From Paracoccus lichenicola (lineage in GTDB: Bacteria > Pseudomonadota > Alphaproteobacteria > Rhodobacterales > Rhodobacteraceae): a DNA stretch of 64,000 nucleotides. Below the pieces are notes generated by a model. That model saw only the letters and a list, made by a program, of their open reading frames with translations. It had not been told where the DNA came from and ran no database searches. Below, one piece after another: positions 1 to 8,887 of the stretch. Made by a program: the position numbers and the translations under genes. The stretch is taken from NCBI RefSeq assembly GCF_009708075.1, contig NZ_WMBT01000004.1, forward strand, positions 1 to 64,000. Direction: 5' to 3'. Each line of letters opens with the position of its first letter. Position 1 is the first letter of the stretch.

Positions 1-2
1 AG

Positions 3-56
3 GGGCTTGCTCATGGCCCACCAACGTATGAGCAGCGGTTTTGTCAGGCGCTCTAA
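3..56 (+). CDS. Possible 3' end of an upstream gene
   Basis: One plus-strand frame is open from the window edge and stops with TAA at 54-56, giving a 17-residue tail that reads roughly GLAHGPPTYEQRFCQAL. A strong hairpin follows 20 bases later, as expected at the end of a transcription unit. Nothing about the function can be said from so short a piece, and an open frame this short could arise by chance. Confidence 0.25.
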   Translation, partial: GLAHGPPTYEQRFCQAL

Positions 57-75
57 GTGGCGCGTGGCGCAACGA

Positions 76-106
76 GCGGGGGAAACGCTAGTCGCGTTTC
101 CCCCGC
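76..106. terminator. Perfect 13-bp hairpin, likely shared terminator
   Basis: Bases 76-88 pair perfectly with 94-106 around a 5-base loop, and the stem is very GC-rich. It lies just downstream of the minus-strand FAD hydroxylase that ends at 126 and just after a possible plus-strand gene end at 56, so it could terminate both. No long T tract follows on either strand, which is common for GC-rich alphaproteobacterial terminators. Confidence 0.6.
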
Positions 107-125
107 CCGGCAGCATTCAAAGATC

Positions 126-1325
126 TTACCGCATCCCCAACCCGGCCCGCATCATCAGCCGCCGCACCGGCGCGATGCCGTAAAGCCCGCCAAGCGCCGC
201 CGCGCGCAGGTCGCGCAGGGGGCGGGCGTTGGCCTGGCTCGCGCGGTTCAGCGCGTCGATGCCCAGCAGGCGGGCATAGGCCTCGGGGCGGCGGGCGCGG
301 TCATAGGCGGCAAGGCCCCCCGCATCGCCCGGCTCGTCGCCCGACAGGTCGATCAGCGCCGACAGGTCGGCCAAGCTCATGTTCAGGCCCTGCGCGCCGA
401 TGGGCGGGACGACATGGGCGGCCTCGGCGATGAGGGCCGTGCCGGGACCGGTGAAGCGATGGGCGATCTGGCTGATGATCGGCCATTGCGTCAGGCGCGT
501 GGCCAGCGTCAGGCGACCCAGGACGCCTGCCGAGCGGGCGTTCAGCTCCGCCTCGAAGGCATCACGCGGCAGGGCGGCAAGGCGCGCGACCTCTCGGCCA
601 TTCTCCATCCAGACCACCGCAGAACAAGGCTTGCCGTCCCGGTCGGGCAAGGGCACCAGCGTGAACGGCCCGCCGGATCGGTGGATCTCGGTCGAGACAT
701 TGCCATGCGGCACGTCATGCGTGACGGCGAAGGCCAGCGCCTTCTGGCCGTATCGAAAGGTCCGCACGCCGATACCAAGCGCCTGGCGCACGGGCGAATC
801 GCGACCGTCCGCGCCCACCAGCAGCCGCGGCTGGACGCGGCGTCCGTCGGTCAGCGTGACAAGGGCGCCTTCGTCGCGGGCCAGGACGCCCGCCGTGCCG
901 GTGCCGGGGTCGAAGCGGACATTCTCCATCCCGGCCAGCCGGACGGTGATTTCTCGCCGCAGCAGCCAGTTGGGCAGGTTCCAGCCGAAGGGCTGGTCGC
1001 CGATCTCGGAGGCATCGAAATCGCGGATCAGCCGGGCCACCGGCTGCGCGCCGCCCGCATCGACGATGCGCATGACCTGCAAGGGTGTCGCATGGGGCAG
1101 CAGGCGGTCCCACAAGCCGATGCGCCGCAGCAGCGCAACCGAGGGCGTCAGGAAGGCGGTGGTGCGCAAGTCGGCGCCCTCGGCCCCTTCCTCCGTCACG
1201 GGCGGGGCGGGATCGACGCACAGGGTCGAAAAGCCCTGCGCCCCGAAGGCGGCCGCCGTGATCAGCCCGGCGATGCCGCCGCCGGACACCAGGATGTCGA
1301 TGCGCTCAATCTCGGCTGCGCTCAT
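126..1325 (-). CDS. UbiH/UbiL-type FAD-dependent ubiquinone hydroxylase
   Basis: A 399-residue class A flavoprotein monooxygenase of the UbiH/UbiF/COQ6 family, which hydroxylates the polyprenyl-benzene ring during ubiquinone synthesis at the inner membrane. Visible motifs are the N-terminal dinucleotide-binding GGGIAG at residues 15-20, a middle GADGRDS segment that fits the DG motif, and a C-terminal segment near residue 300, where the usual GDAAH reads AEAAH followed by PPIGAQGLN. Length is normal for the family. The ATG at 1325 lies 10 bases from the stop of the small membrane-protein gene at 1336, so the two may be cotranscribed. Which ring position it hydroxylates (UbiH, UbiF or the alphaproteobacterial UbiL) cannot be decided here. 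Confidence 0.85.
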   Translation of the reverse strand: MSAAEIERIDILVSGGGIAGLITAAAFGAQGFSTLCVDPAPPVTEEGAEGADLRTTAFLTPSVALLRRIGLWDRLLPHATPLQVMRIVDAGGAQPVARLIRDFDASEIGDQPFGWNLPNWLLRREITVRLAGMENVRFDPGTGTAGVLARDEGALVTLTDGRRVQPRLLVGADGRDSPVRQALGIGVRTFRYGQKALAFAVTHDVPHGNVSTEIHRSGGPFTLVPLPDRDGKPCSAVVWMENGREVARLAALPRDAFEAELNARSAGVLGRLTLATRLTQWPIISQIAHRFTGPGTALIAEAAHVVPPIGAQGLNMSLADLSALIDLSGDEPGDAGGLAAYDRARRPEAYARLLGIDALNRASQANARPLRDLRAAALGGLYGIAPVRRLMMRAGLGMR

Positions 1326-1335
1326 ATGCCGCAGC

Positions 1336-1521
1336 CTAGTTCCCGGCGGTGAACAGCAGCATGATCGTGAAGACGACCACCGTCAGGACCACGCCAAGCA
1401 GGCCAAGCACGGGCAGGCCGAACTGGACGACGGCCAGGACGACGATCGCGACGACGACCAGCAGCAGGGCGATGACAAGGACATTCACGCGATGTCCGCT
1501 TTTGTCGGCGGTATGGGTCAT
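1336..1521 (-). CDS. Small two-helix membrane protein, unknown function
   Basis: A 61-residue protein starting MTHTADKSGHRVN. The remainder is almost entirely hydrophobic and contains two likely transmembrane helices separated by a short QFGLP turn. The ATG at 1521 is preferred over an upstream in-frame ATG at 1641 because an AGGTG ribosome-binding site sits about 5 bases before it, and the longer version would overlap the HAD gene that ends at 1565. It lies 10 bases upstream of the FAD hydroxylase and may share its transcript. I recognise no family. Confidence 0.65.
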   Translation of the reverse strand: MTHTADKSGHRVNVLVIALLLVVVAIVVLAVVQFGLPVLGLLGVVLTVVVFTIMLLFTAGN

Positions 1522-1564
1522 GGGACACCTATGGGATGGATGCACGTCCGGCATTGTGGCGCAA

Positions 1565-2257
1565 TCACCCCTGGCCCGCAATGCGACGCAGGAACGCAGG
1601 GAGGTCGTGGACATGGTGATCGACATGGGCGGGCACCGCACCCGTCATCGCGTCCGGCCCGTGCCGCCCCGGTCCGACCAGGATCGTGCGCATCCCCAGG
1701 TCATGCGGGACGGCCAGGTTGCGGGGGTCGTCCTCGAAGAAGGCGGCGCGGGTGGGGTCGATGCGGGCGGCCTCGATCACCGCGTGGAACGCCTCGGGGC
1801 GGGGCTTGGGGTGGAAATGCGTCTCGGCGATGCCGTGGATCGCCTCGAAGATGGGGGCGGGGGTATCCGTGCCGATCGTGCCCATCCCCCGCGCCCGCAG
1901 CACCTTGGCGGCATAGGCGGCGTCGGCATTGGTATGGATCAGCTTGCGCCCCGGCAGCGCGGCGATGGCCGCCGCCAGGTCGGGCGCGGGCCGCAGGGGG
2001 GCGAAGTCGATGTCGTGGACCTCGTCCAGATAGGCTACGGGGTCGATGGCATGTTCGGCCATCAGCCCCGCCAGGGTGGTGCCGTGGCGCGCCCACCAGT
2101 CGCGCCGCATCCGGTCGGCGGCGTCGCGTTCCACGGCCAGCGTGCGCATGACGTAATCCGTCATCCGCGATTCGATCTGCGGGAACAGCGCCATGTCCGG
2201 CGGGTAGAGCGTGTTGTCCAGATCGAAGATCCAGGTATCGACATGCGCAAAATCCAT
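1565..2257 (-). CDS. HAD-superfamily phosphatase, pyrimidine 5'-nucleotidase type
   Basis: A 230-residue HAD hydrolase close to the pyrimidine 5'-nucleotidase (YjjG/SDT1-like) group, which dephosphorylates nucleoside monophosphates in the cytoplasm. Motif I is FDLDNTLY with the nucleophile D12 and general acid D14. Motif II is the Thr in LIHTNAD, motif III is a Lys in HPKPRPEAF, and motif IV is FFEDDPRN. A helical cap lies between motifs I and II. The gene begins at 2257 and is divergent from the GntR gene starting at 2323, so the 65-base gap holds both promoters. The exact substrate is inferred from family resemblance only. Confidence 0.82.
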   Translation of the reverse strand: MDFAHVDTWIFDLDNTLYPPDMALFPQIESRMTDYVMRTLAVERDAADRMRRDWWARHGTTLAGLMAEHAIDPVAYLDEVHDIDFAPLRPAPDLAAAIAALPGRKLIHTNADAAYAAKVLRARGMGTIGTDTPAPIFEAIHGIAETHFHPKPRPEAFHAVIEAARIDPTRAAFFEDDPRNLAVPHDLGMRTILVGPGRHGPDAMTGAVPAHVDHHVHDLPAFLRRIAGQG

Positions 2258-2322
2258 CCCCGCTGCCTAGCCCTTGAACAGCGTGCTTGCAATCGCCCCC
2301 TGCGCGGCCAATCGTGCGGCCC

Positions 2323-2949
2323 ATGAAGGACGCATATTCCCTGATCCTCGCCGCCATCGAATCCGGCACCTATCGCCCCGGCGACCGGCTGGTGGAATCG
2401 GAACTGGCCGAACGCTTCGGCGTGTCGCGCACCCCGGTCCGCGAGGCCTTGCAGCGGCTGGAAACGCAACAGATGCTGGTCCGCGACGGACGCAGCCTGA
2501 TCGTCGCATCCCTGGACCACAACCAGCTGGCCGAGCTTTACACGGTGCGGGCCGAGCTGGAGGCCCTGGCCGCCCGCCTGGCCGCCCGCCACGCCACCCC
2601 CGAGGAGGTGCGCGTGCTGGCCCAGATGGTCGCCGACGACCAGAAGGCGGTGGGCAACCCCGAGGCCCTGGCGCGGGCCAACAAGCGGTTCCACCACCAG
2701 ATCCACCTGGCGTCCCACAACCGCTACCTGGTCCAGCAGCTTGACCTAGTGCATCGGTCCATGGCGCTGATGGCGCGCACCTCGCTGGCCGCCGAAGGGC
2801 GCAGCGAGACCGCCTTGGCCGAACACAAGCGCATCGTCGATGCCATCGCGGCGGGCGACGGGGCGGCGGCGGACCGCGCGCTGCGCCAGCACATCTCGAT
2901 GGCCTGGGAAACGCGGCTGAAGCTGGAAGCGGCGGCGGATCGTGACTGA
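2323..2949 (+). CDS. GntR-family regulator, FadR/FCD subgroup
   Basis: A 208-residue transcription factor. The N-terminal winged helix-turn-helix is clear (YRPGDRLVESELAERFGVSR followed by TPVREAL, about residues 18-45). An all-helical FCD ligand-binding domain follows, containing the metal/ligand histidines typical of this group (HHQIHLASHNR and EHKRIVDAI). ATG 2323 is chosen over a TTG at 2287 because the fold begins immediately after it. The 3' end overlaps the alkA-like gene by 8 bases, so the two are translated together. The effector is unknown; FCD regulators usually bind organic acids. Confidence 0.85.
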   Translation: MKDAYSLILAAIESGTYRPGDRLVESELAERFGVSRTPVREALQRLETQQMLVRDGRSLIVASLDHNQLAELYTVRAELEALAARLAARHATPEEVRVLAQMVADDQKAVGNPEALARANKRFHHQIHLASHNRYLVQQLDLVHRSMALMARTSLAAEGRSETALAEHKRIVDAIAAGDGAAADRALRQHISMAWETRLKLEAAADRD

Positions 2950-3577
2950 GGCCCCGCGCCTGATCCGGTCCGATGCGGATCTGGCCCAAGGCATGGCGCA
3001 TCTGGTCGCCGTTTGCCCGGTCTGGGCGCGGGTCGCGCCGGATCTTGGCCCCCTGCCCTTGCTGCGCCGCGCCGAGGGGTTCGAGGCGCTTGCGGGCGCG
3101 GTCATCGCGCAACTGATCTCTGTCGCGGCGGCGGACGCGATCTTTGCCCGCCTGAAGGCGGCGGGGCTGATGACGCCCGAGGCGATCCTTGCCGCGTCCG
3201 AGGACGCCTTGCGCGCGGCGGGCCTGTCGCGGCCCAAGGCGCGCTATCTGAAGGGCATCGCGGCAGCGGGGCTGGACTGGGACGGCTTGCGCGCGATGCC
3301 CGACGACCGGGCCGTGGCCACCCTGACCGCCCTGCCCGGCATCGGCGCCTGGACCGCCGAGATTTACCTGAAGATGGCGCTTGGCCGGGCCGATGCCTTC
3401 GCGGCGGGCGATCTGGCCCTGCAAGAGGCCGCGCGGATGATGTATGGCCTGGACGCCCGCCCCACCGCCGCCGCCCTGCGCCGGATGGCGGAACCCTGGC
3501 GCCCCTGGCGCGCGGTTGCGGCCCGGGGGCTGTGGGCTTATTACCTGCGGGCCAAGGGCCGCGAGGGAATCCGATGA
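2942..3577 (+). CDS. DNA-3-methyladenine glycosylase II (AlkA-like)
   Basis: A 211-residue helix-hairpin-helix DNA glycosylase that excises alkylated bases to start base excision repair. The HhH is the LPGIGAWTAE segment near residues 130-140, followed by the catalytic Asp in FAAGDLALQEA. It lacks the N-terminal domain of E. coli AlkA, as is usual for shorter bacterial homologues. The start is a GTG at 2942 inside the end of the GntR gene. The stop overlaps the next gene in an ATGA, so GntR, glycosylase and esterase form one translationally coupled unit. Confidence 0.85.
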   Translation: MTEAPRLIRSDADLAQGMAHLVAVCPVWARVAPDLGPLPLLRRAEGFEALAGAVIAQLISVAAADAIFARLKAAGLMTPEAILAASEDALRAAGLSRPKARYLKGIAAAGLDWDGLRAMPDDRAVATLTALPGIGAWTAEIYLKMALGRADAFAAGDLALQEAARMMYGLDARPTAAALRRMAEPWRPWRAVAARGLWAYYLRAKGREGIR

Positions 3578-4227
3578 CCGTTCTGAAATCAGCCCGCAAG
3601 GGACCAACCAAGGCCGATGCTGTCGTGGTCTTCCTGCACGGATACGGCGCGGACGGCGCCGACCTGCTGGGTCTGGCCGATCCCCTGTCGCCGCATCTGC
3701 CGGGGGTGGCCTTTCATGCTCCCGACGCGCCGGAACGCAGCGTCAACAACCCTTTCGGATACCAGTGGTTTCCGATCCCCTGGCTGGACGGATCGACCGA
3801 GGCGCAGGCGCGCGAGTCGATGGCCCGGTCCGTGGACCTGCTGAACGCCTGGCTGGACAAGGTTCTGGCCGACGAGGGGCTGACGCCGGACCGCATGGTC
3901 GTGGTGGGCTTTTCCCAGGGCACGATGATGGCGCTGCACGTCCTGCCGCGCCGGGATCAGGCGGTGGCGGGGATCATCGGATTTTCGGGCCGGTTGCTGG
4001 CCCCCGAACTGCTGGGAACGGAAGCGAAGGTCAAGCCGCCGGTCCTGCTGCTGCATGGCGACCAGGATCCGATGGTGCCGTTCCAGGACATGCAGCTGGC
4101 GGGCGAGGCGCTGGAGGCGGCGGGCTTCACGGTCTATGGCCATGTGATGAAGGGCACCGGGCACGGGATCTCGCCCGACGGGCTGTCGGTGGCGCTGAGC
4201 TTCGTGAAGGATCGGTTGGGGAAATAA
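3574..4227 (+). CDS. Phospholipase/carboxylesterase family alpha/beta hydrolase
   Basis: A 217-residue serine hydrolase of the phospholipase/carboxylesterase (YpfH/EstB-like) family. The oxyanion-hole region is FLHGYGADGADL, the nucleophile is the Ser in GFSQG near residue 115, the acid is the Asp in HGDQDPMVP, and the His is in GTGHGI near the C-terminus. The ATG at 3574 overlaps the stop of the glycosylase gene in an ATGA. These enzymes hydrolyse short-chain esters; the natural substrate is unknown. Transcription probably ends in the hairpin repeat beginning at 4230. Confidence 0.85.
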   Translation: MTVLKSARKGPTKADAVVVFLHGYGADGADLLGLADPLSPHLPGVAFHAPDAPERSVNNPFGYQWFPIPWLDGSTEAQARESMARSVDLLNAWLDKVLADEGLTPDRMVVVGFSQGTMMALHVLPRRDQAVAGIIGFSGRLLAPELLGTEAKVKPPVLLLHGDQDPMVPFQDMQLAGEALEAAGFTVYGHVMKGTGHGISPDGLSVALSFVKDRLGK

Positions 4228-4229
4228 AG

Positions 4230-4283
4230 CCGGGGGCGCTTCGCCCCCCGGACCCCCAGAGGATATTTGGACCAAGGCAAAGA
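4230..4283. repeat. Dispersed hairpin + GGATATTT element, copy A
   Basis: A GC-rich hairpin (4230-4238 with 4242-4251, one bulged base) is followed 9 bases later by GGATATTT at 4261-4268 and then a purine-rich GGACCAAGGCAAAG. Four related copies occur in this window, at about 13721, 22101, 29611 and 56562. Here it sits between the convergent ends of the esterase and VOC genes, consistent with a shared terminator. Confidence 0.8.
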
Positions 4284-4285
4284 GC

Positions 4286-4711
4286 CTATCCCCAGATTGC
4301 CGGGTCGGCCAGTTCGATCGAATTGCCCGCCGGATCGCGCAGATAGATCGACCGGGCGCCGTTGGGCCAGCGGAAATCGGCCTCGATGGCGATGCCCCGG
4401 GCAGCCAGGTGTTCGCGCCAGGCGTCCAGGTGGCCGGGCGCGACGGCCAGGCAGAAATGGCCCGGCCCGCGCGCGCCGTGCGGGGGGACGGGCAGGCGGG
4501 CGTCGGGTTTCGGCGGCTGCTCGGTGGCCGCCGGGTTGAAGACCAGCAGCACCTGCGCGGGCGCCACGCGAAAGAACACGTGCCGTCCCGGCACGGTCTG
4601 GAACGGCTGCAATCCCATCACGTCGCGCCAGAAGATCGTGGCCGCGTCCAGATCCTCTGCATAAAGCGCGGATTCGAGCGTGCCAAGGACAGGGGGCGTT
4701 GTTGCGGCCAT
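4286..4711 (-). CDS. VOC-family (glyoxalase/bleomycin resistance fold) protein
   Basis: A 141-residue single-chain vicinal-oxygen-chelate protein with the usual paired beta-alpha-beta-beta-beta modules. The features visible are LESALYAEDLDAATIFWRDV at the N-terminus, GHFCLAVAP in the middle, and YLRDPAGNSIEL at the C-terminus, whose Glu is a typical metal ligand. ATG 4711 is preferred to a TTG at 4747. Members include lyases, dioxygenases and antibiotic-binding proteins; the function here cannot be assigned. It is a stand-alone gene convergent with the esterase. Confidence 0.82.
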   Translation of the reverse strand: MAATTPPVLGTLESALYAEDLDAATIFWRDVMGLQPFQTVPGRHVFFRVAPAQVLLVFNPAATEQPPKPDARLPVPPHGARGPGHFCLAVAPGHLDAWREHLAARGIAIEADFRWPNGARSIYLRDPAGNSIELADPAIWG

Positions 4712-4892
4712 GGCCCGCAGCCTGCCATGGGCAAGGGCAAGGGGCAACTGTCACCGCCTTGTCACCGATCCGGATTATCCATCGGCAGGATAGATCGGGG
4801 GGCTTGCCAGATGCCTGACGCGATATATAGTCGGGCTGAAGGATCTGACGGGGCGCCCCCGGCCACCCATGGGGGCAGGCGGGAAGGCGTTT

Positions 4893-5492
4893 ATGCTGGA
4901 TCAGCGACATCAGGCGGATTTTCGGACCCAGTTCGTGCGCGAGCCTGCGAGCCTGCGCCATTATCCCGCCCTGGTGCTGAATGCCGATTACCGGCCCTTG
5001 TCCTATTACCCGCTGTCGCTCTGGCCCTGGCAGGAGGCGATCAAGGCCGCCTTTCTGGACCGCGTGGACATCATCGCCGAATACGACACGGTCGTCCGAA
5101 GTCAGCGGCAGGCGTTCAGGCTGCCCTCGGTCGTCGTCCTGAAGGATTACGTCAAACCCCAGAAGCGCGTGGCCTTCACGCGCTTCAATCTTTTTCTGCG
5201 CGACGAATTCTGCTGCCAGTATTGCGGGCACAAGGGCGACCTGACCTTCGATCATGTCGTGCCCCGGTCGCGCGGCGGCGTCACCAGCTGGGAAAACGTG
5301 GTGGCCGCCTGTTCGCCCTGCAACCTGCGCAAGGCCAACCGCAGCCTGCGCCATTCGGGGATGAGCCTGCGCCGCAAGCCCCGCCAGCCGTCCCCCGAGG
5401 AAATGCACGCGGCAGGCCGGCGATTCCCGCCGAATCACCTGCACGACAGCTGGATGGATTTCCTGTATTGGGACGCCGAACTGGAAAGCTGA
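4893..5492 (+). CDS. HNH endonuclease family protein
   Basis: A 199-residue protein with an HNH_5-type nuclease domain near the middle. Two Cys pairs (CCQYCG and CSPCN) bracket the core, and the catalytic His lies in TFDHVVPRSRGG, followed by WENVV. The N-terminal half (HYPALVLNADYRPLSYYPLS) is well conserved in alphaproteobacteria. I chose ATG 4893, 5 bases after a GGGAAGGC ribosome-binding site; an in-frame ATG at 4869 would add eight residues. It is a chromosomal housekeeping-type HNH protein with no methylase or phage genes nearby, so a restriction role is not implied. Confidence 0.85.
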   Translation: MLDQRHQADFRTQFVREPASLRHYPALVLNADYRPLSYYPLSLWPWQEAIKAAFLDRVDIIAEYDTVVRSQRQAFRLPSVVVLKDYVKPQKRVAFTRFNLFLRDEFCCQYCGHKGDLTFDHVVPRSRGGVTSWENVVAACSPCNLRKANRSLRHSGMSLRRKPRQPSPEEMHAAGRRFPPNHLHDSWMDFLYWDAELES

Positions 5493-5496
5493 ACGC

Positions 5497-5670
5497 TCAG
5501 GCGTCGTGGTCGTGGCGGTCGCCATGGGCCAGATGCAGCGCGGCGGCCGCCGACAGCGTGATCATCGCCAGCACCACCATCGGCGCCTCGGCTGAAAACG
5601 CCGCCCACAGCGTCAGCGCGGCGACAAGGATGACTGCGGCGATCAGGACCAGAAAGTGCGGCAAGGGCAT
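5497..5670 (-). CDS. Small membrane protein, unknown function
   Basis: A 57-residue protein, MPLPHFLVLIAAVILV at the start, with two likely transmembrane helices and a short His/Asp-rich tail (HLAHGDRHDHDA) that might bind a metal. A GGGGGAGGAGA ribosome-binding site lies about 10 bases before the ATG at 5670. Its 3' end is 4 bases from the convergent HNH gene. Longer in-frame starts would run towards dapA and have no comparable ribosome-binding site. No family is recognised. Confidence 0.6.
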   Translation of the reverse strand: MPLPHFLVLIAAVILVAALTLWAAFSAEAPMVVLAMITLSAAAALHLAHGDRHDHDA

Positions 5671-5771
5671 GGCGGGTCGTCTCCTCCCCCTCAATATGGG
5701 GCGAAGAATCCGCTTTGAAAAGACGATGCGGAAAATGCGCGCGAAATTGCCACATGCCTCCCGGACAGGCG

Positions 5772-6647
5772 TCAGAGCAGGCCCGCGTGGTCCAGCGCCG
5801 CGTCGATCAGGCGGCGGGTCGGGTCGGTCAGCGGCACCAGCGGCAGGCGCACCCGTTCGTCGCACAGGCCCAGCCGGGACATCGCGTATTTCGCGCCGAC
5901 AAGGCCCGGCTCGACGAAGATGGCGATGTGCAGGGGCATCAGCCGGTCCTGGTATTCCAGGGCCTTGGCATAATCGCCCGCCAGGGTGGCCTCCTGGAAC
6001 TCGGCGCAGAGCTTCGGGGCCACGTTGGCCGTCACGCTGATGCAGCCCACGCCGCCATGGGCGTTGAAGCCGAGCGCCGTGCCGTCCTCGCCCGACAGCT
6101 GCACGAAATCGGGACCGCAGGCGATGCGCTGCTGGCTGACGCGCTCCAGCTTGCCGGTGGCGTCCTTGACGCCGATGATCGTGGGCAGTTTCGCCAGTTC
6201 GCCCATGGTTTCCGGCGTCATGTCCACGACCGAGCGGCCCGGGATGTTGTAGATGACGATGGGCAGGTCCGACGCCTGGGCCAGGGCGGTGTAATGGGCG
6301 ATCAGGCCGGCCTGGGTGGGCTTGTTGTAATAGGGCGTCACGACCAGGGCCGCGTCCGCCCCCACTTCGGCCGCGTGGCGGATCAGGCCGATGCCTTCGC
6401 GGGTGCTGTTCGACCCCGCGCCCGCGATGACGGGGATGCGGCCGTCCACGGCGCGCACGACCTCCTCGATCACCAGGCGGTGTTCGTCATGGGTCAGGGT
6501 CGGGCTTTCGCCGGTGGTGCCGACCGGGACAAGGCCGTGGCTGCCCTGGTCGATGTGCCAGTCCACCAGCTTTTTCAGCGTGTCCAGGTCCAGCTCGCCG
6601 TCCGGGGTGAACGGCGTGACCAGTGCGGGCAGGGATCCCTTGAACAT
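5772..6647 (-). CDS. dapA: 4-hydroxy-tetrahydrodipicolinate synthase
   Basis: A 291-residue class I aldolase that condenses pyruvate with aspartate semialdehyde in lysine and diaminopimelate synthesis. Motifs along the TIM barrel are [20 protein letters not shown], the catalytic Tyr in VIYNIPGR, and the Schiff-base Lys in IIGVKDATG near residue 160. Length is exactly that of the family. ATG 6647 begins [13 protein letters not shown], the standard start; the frame stays open further upstream but that extension does not resemble DapA. The gene is divergent from slt across a 110-base gap. Pairing with a murein hydrolase fits the cell-wall use of diaminopimelate. Confidence 0.95.
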   Translation of the reverse strand: MFKGSLPALVTPFTPDGELDLDTLKKLVDWHIDQGSHGLVPVGTTGESPTLTHDEHRLVIEEVVRAVDGRIPVIAGAGSNSTREGIGLIRHAAEVGADAALVVTPYYNKPTQAGLIAHYTALAQASDLPIVIYNIPGRSVVDMTPETMGELAKLPTIIGVKDATGKLERVSQQRIACGPDFVQLSGEDGTALGFNAHGGVGCISVTANVAPKLCAEFQEATLAGDYAKALEYQDRLMPLHIAIFVEPGLVGAKYAMSRLGLCDERVRLPLVPLTDPTRRLIDAALDHAGLL

Positions 6648-6757
6648 GACACGCTTCCTTGCAGATGGTATGGATTGCGCGCCTGATAGCGGGGCAAGCG
6701 GCACTTGCCAAGGTTGTGAATTGCGTCCCCGGCGCCGCACGGTGACACAGGGTGGTG

Positions 6758-8812
6758 ATGCGACTTCTGCGCGACATGCTGGCCGCCGGGCTGCTGATGC
6801 TGGTCCCCCTTGCCCCCGCCCGGGCCGAGGATGCGGGCGCGATGGCGTTGGCCCTGTCCGCGGCCGAGACGAAGGACTGGGTGACGGCCCGCGATGCCGC
6901 CCGCCGGTCCGGTCCCATGGCCGAGGCCCTGGTCGGCTGGCAGGCCCTGCGCGGCGGACATGGCGAGGCTGGCGATTACATCGACTTCGTGCGCGCTTAC
7001 GGGGACTGGCCGGGCCTGGCGATGCTGCGGGAACGCGGCGACGCCAAGCTGCGCCCCGACCTGCCCCCGCAGGACATCCGCGACTGGTTCGGGGATCGCT
7101 TGCCGGATACGCTGGCTGCTGAAAACGCTTTCCTTGTCACGCTGGACCCCGCCGCCGCGAAGGTGGAACGCGCGCGCTTCTGGACCACGGTCCCGCTGAC
7201 CGCGCCCGAGGAAGCGGCCTTCCTGACGGCCCACGGTGCCGAGCTGGCACCCCTGATGACCGCGCGGGCCGTCGCGATGCTGGACCGGCAGGACTGGGCG
7301 CAGGCCGACCGCCTGATGCCGAAATTGCCCGAACCGGACCGTCCCCTGCTGGCCGCGCGCATCGCCCTGCAGGCCGGGCGGGCGGGCGTGGACGACCTGA
7401 TCCTCGCCCTGCCCCCTGATGTCCGCGCCGATCCCGGCCTGACCATGGACCGTTACCTGTGGCGGGTCGGCGCCAAGCAGCACGACGGCGCGCAGGCGCT
7501 GATGCTCGAGGCGTCCACCAGTGCCGACGCCCTGCGCGACCCGGCGGTCTGGGCACCCATGCGGGTGGATTACGCGCGCATGGCGATGCGCCGGGGCGAT
7601 TGGGCGCGGGCCGAGGCCTTGGCGCGGCCGCATTTCCTGCCCCCCGAAAACCGCCATTACGCCGATCTGGAATGGCTGGCGGGCTTTGCCGCGTTCAAGC
7701 AGGGGGCGGCGGACCGGGCGCTGGCGCATTTCCGGCACCTGGAAACCGTAGTGGGCAGCCAGATCAGCACCTCGCGCGCCCTTTACTGGCAGGGCCGCGC
7801 GCACGGGACGCTTGGCGACGGGGCGGCGGCGGAGGCGGCCTATGCTCAGGCGGCACTGATGCCCGGCACCTATTACGGCCAGCTTGCCGCCGAACGGATC
7901 GGCGCGGCCATGCCCGCCGATTATGCCGCCCCCGGTCCCCTGCCCGACTGGCGCGGCGCGCCCTTGGGCGGCAGCAGCGTCTTCCAGGCCGGGCTGTGGC
8001 TGCTGGCGACGGGACGGCCGGACGAGGCGCAGCGGTTCTTCCTGCACCTGTCGGAAACCGCTGATCCCCGGGACACGCTGCGGATGGCCCGCCTGATGTA
8101 TCAGGCCGGGATGCCCTGGCACGGGCTGCGCCTGTCGAAACGCGCCGCCGACAAGGGCCTCATCCACCCCGCCGCGCATTTTCCGCTGACCGGGCTGCAC
8201 GAAACGGATTTCGACATTCCGCCCGAACTGGTCCTGTCCATCGCGCGGCAGGAATCCGAATTCAACCCCGCCGCCCAAAGCCCCGTGGGCGCGCGGGGGC
8301 TGATGCAGGTGATGCCCGACACGGCCCGGCAGATGGCCCGCCAGATCCGCGAACCCTTCGATCTGGCGCGGCTGACCACGGACGGGGCCTATAATGCGCG
8401 TCTCGGCGCGGCCTATCTGGCAGGGCTGCGCGAGCGGTTCGGGGCATCCACGGCGCTGACGGCCTCGGGCTACAACGCCGGGCCGGGGCGTCCGGCGCGA
8501 TGGCTGCGCGATTTCGGCGACCTGCGCCGGGACGCGGATCCGGTGGAGTGGGTCGAGATGATCCCCTTTGACGAAACCCGCAATTACGTCATGCGCGTGA
8601 CCGAGGCGATGCCCGTCTATCGCGCCCGCATCCTTGGGAAACCCGCGCCCATCGTGCCCACCTGGGATCTGACCGGCGGCGGGCTGATGCCGCCCCCCGT
8701 GGCGCGGCTGACGCTGGCCCTGTCCCGGCGGCCGGTCGAAAAGCCCTTTATCGGGCCAAGGCTGCCCGAAGGGTGGCAGCCGGTGGCGGTCAAGGCCGAG
8801 GTCGCACGATAG
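6758..8812 (+). CDS. slt: Soluble lytic murein transglycosylase
   Basis: A 684-residue periplasmic enzyme that cleaves peptidoglycan glycan strands to anhydromuropeptides. It has a signal peptide ([21 protein letters not shown]), a long alpha-helical superhelix, and a C-terminal lysozyme-like domain. The catalytic Glu is in [16 protein letters not shown], followed by [13 protein letters not shown] and SGYNAGPGR. Three in-frame starts (GTG 6752, GTG 6755, ATG 6758) are possible; the ATG is used here. The final codons ([14 protein letters not shown]) recur, diverged but in frame, downstream of the next gene at 9550-9591, suggesting that the 3' end was duplicated when the acetyltransferase gene arrived. 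Confidence 0.92.
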   Translation: MRLLRDMLAAGLLMLVPLAPARAEDAGAMALALSAAETKDWVTARDAARRSGPMAEALVGWQALRGGHGEAGDYIDFVRAYGDWPGLAMLRERGDAKLRPDLPPQDIRDWFGDRLPDTLAAENAFLVTLDPAAAKVERARFWTTVPLTAPEEAAFLTAHGAELAPLMTARAVAMLDRQDWAQADRLMPKLPEPDRPLLAARIALQAGRAGVDDLILALPPDVRADPGLTMDRYLWRVGAKQHDGAQALMLEASTSADALRDPAVWAPMRVDYARMAMRRGDWARAEALARPHFLPPENRHYADLEWLAGFAAFKQGAADRALAHFRHLETVVGSQISTSRALYWQGRAHGTLGDGAAAEAAYAQAALMPGTYYGQLAAERIGAAMPADYAAPGPLPDWRGAPLGGSSVFQAGLWLLATGRPDEAQRFFLHLSETADPRDTLRMARLMYQAGMPWHGLRLSKRAADKGLIHPAAHFPLTGLHETDFDIPPELVLSIARQESEFNPAAQSPVGARGLMQVMPDTARQMARQIREPFDLARLTTDGAYNARLGAAYLAGLRERFGASTALTASGYNAGPGRPARWLRDFGDLRRDADPVEWVEMIPFDETRNYVMRVTEAMPVYRARILGKPAPIVPTWDLTGGGLMPPPVARLTLALSRRPVEKPFIGPRLPEGWQPVAVKAEVAR

Positions 8813-8887
8813 GGACGGGATCCCGGATTGACGGGGACCAAGCCTTCTGCTTATCGGCAAGACCCATGGAACCGGGCAGCCACAAGG

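Noticed and set aside
4893-5492. Restriction or homing endonuclease role for the HNH protein
   Set aside because: There is no methylase, intron or phage context; this type is a conserved chromosomal protein in the clade.
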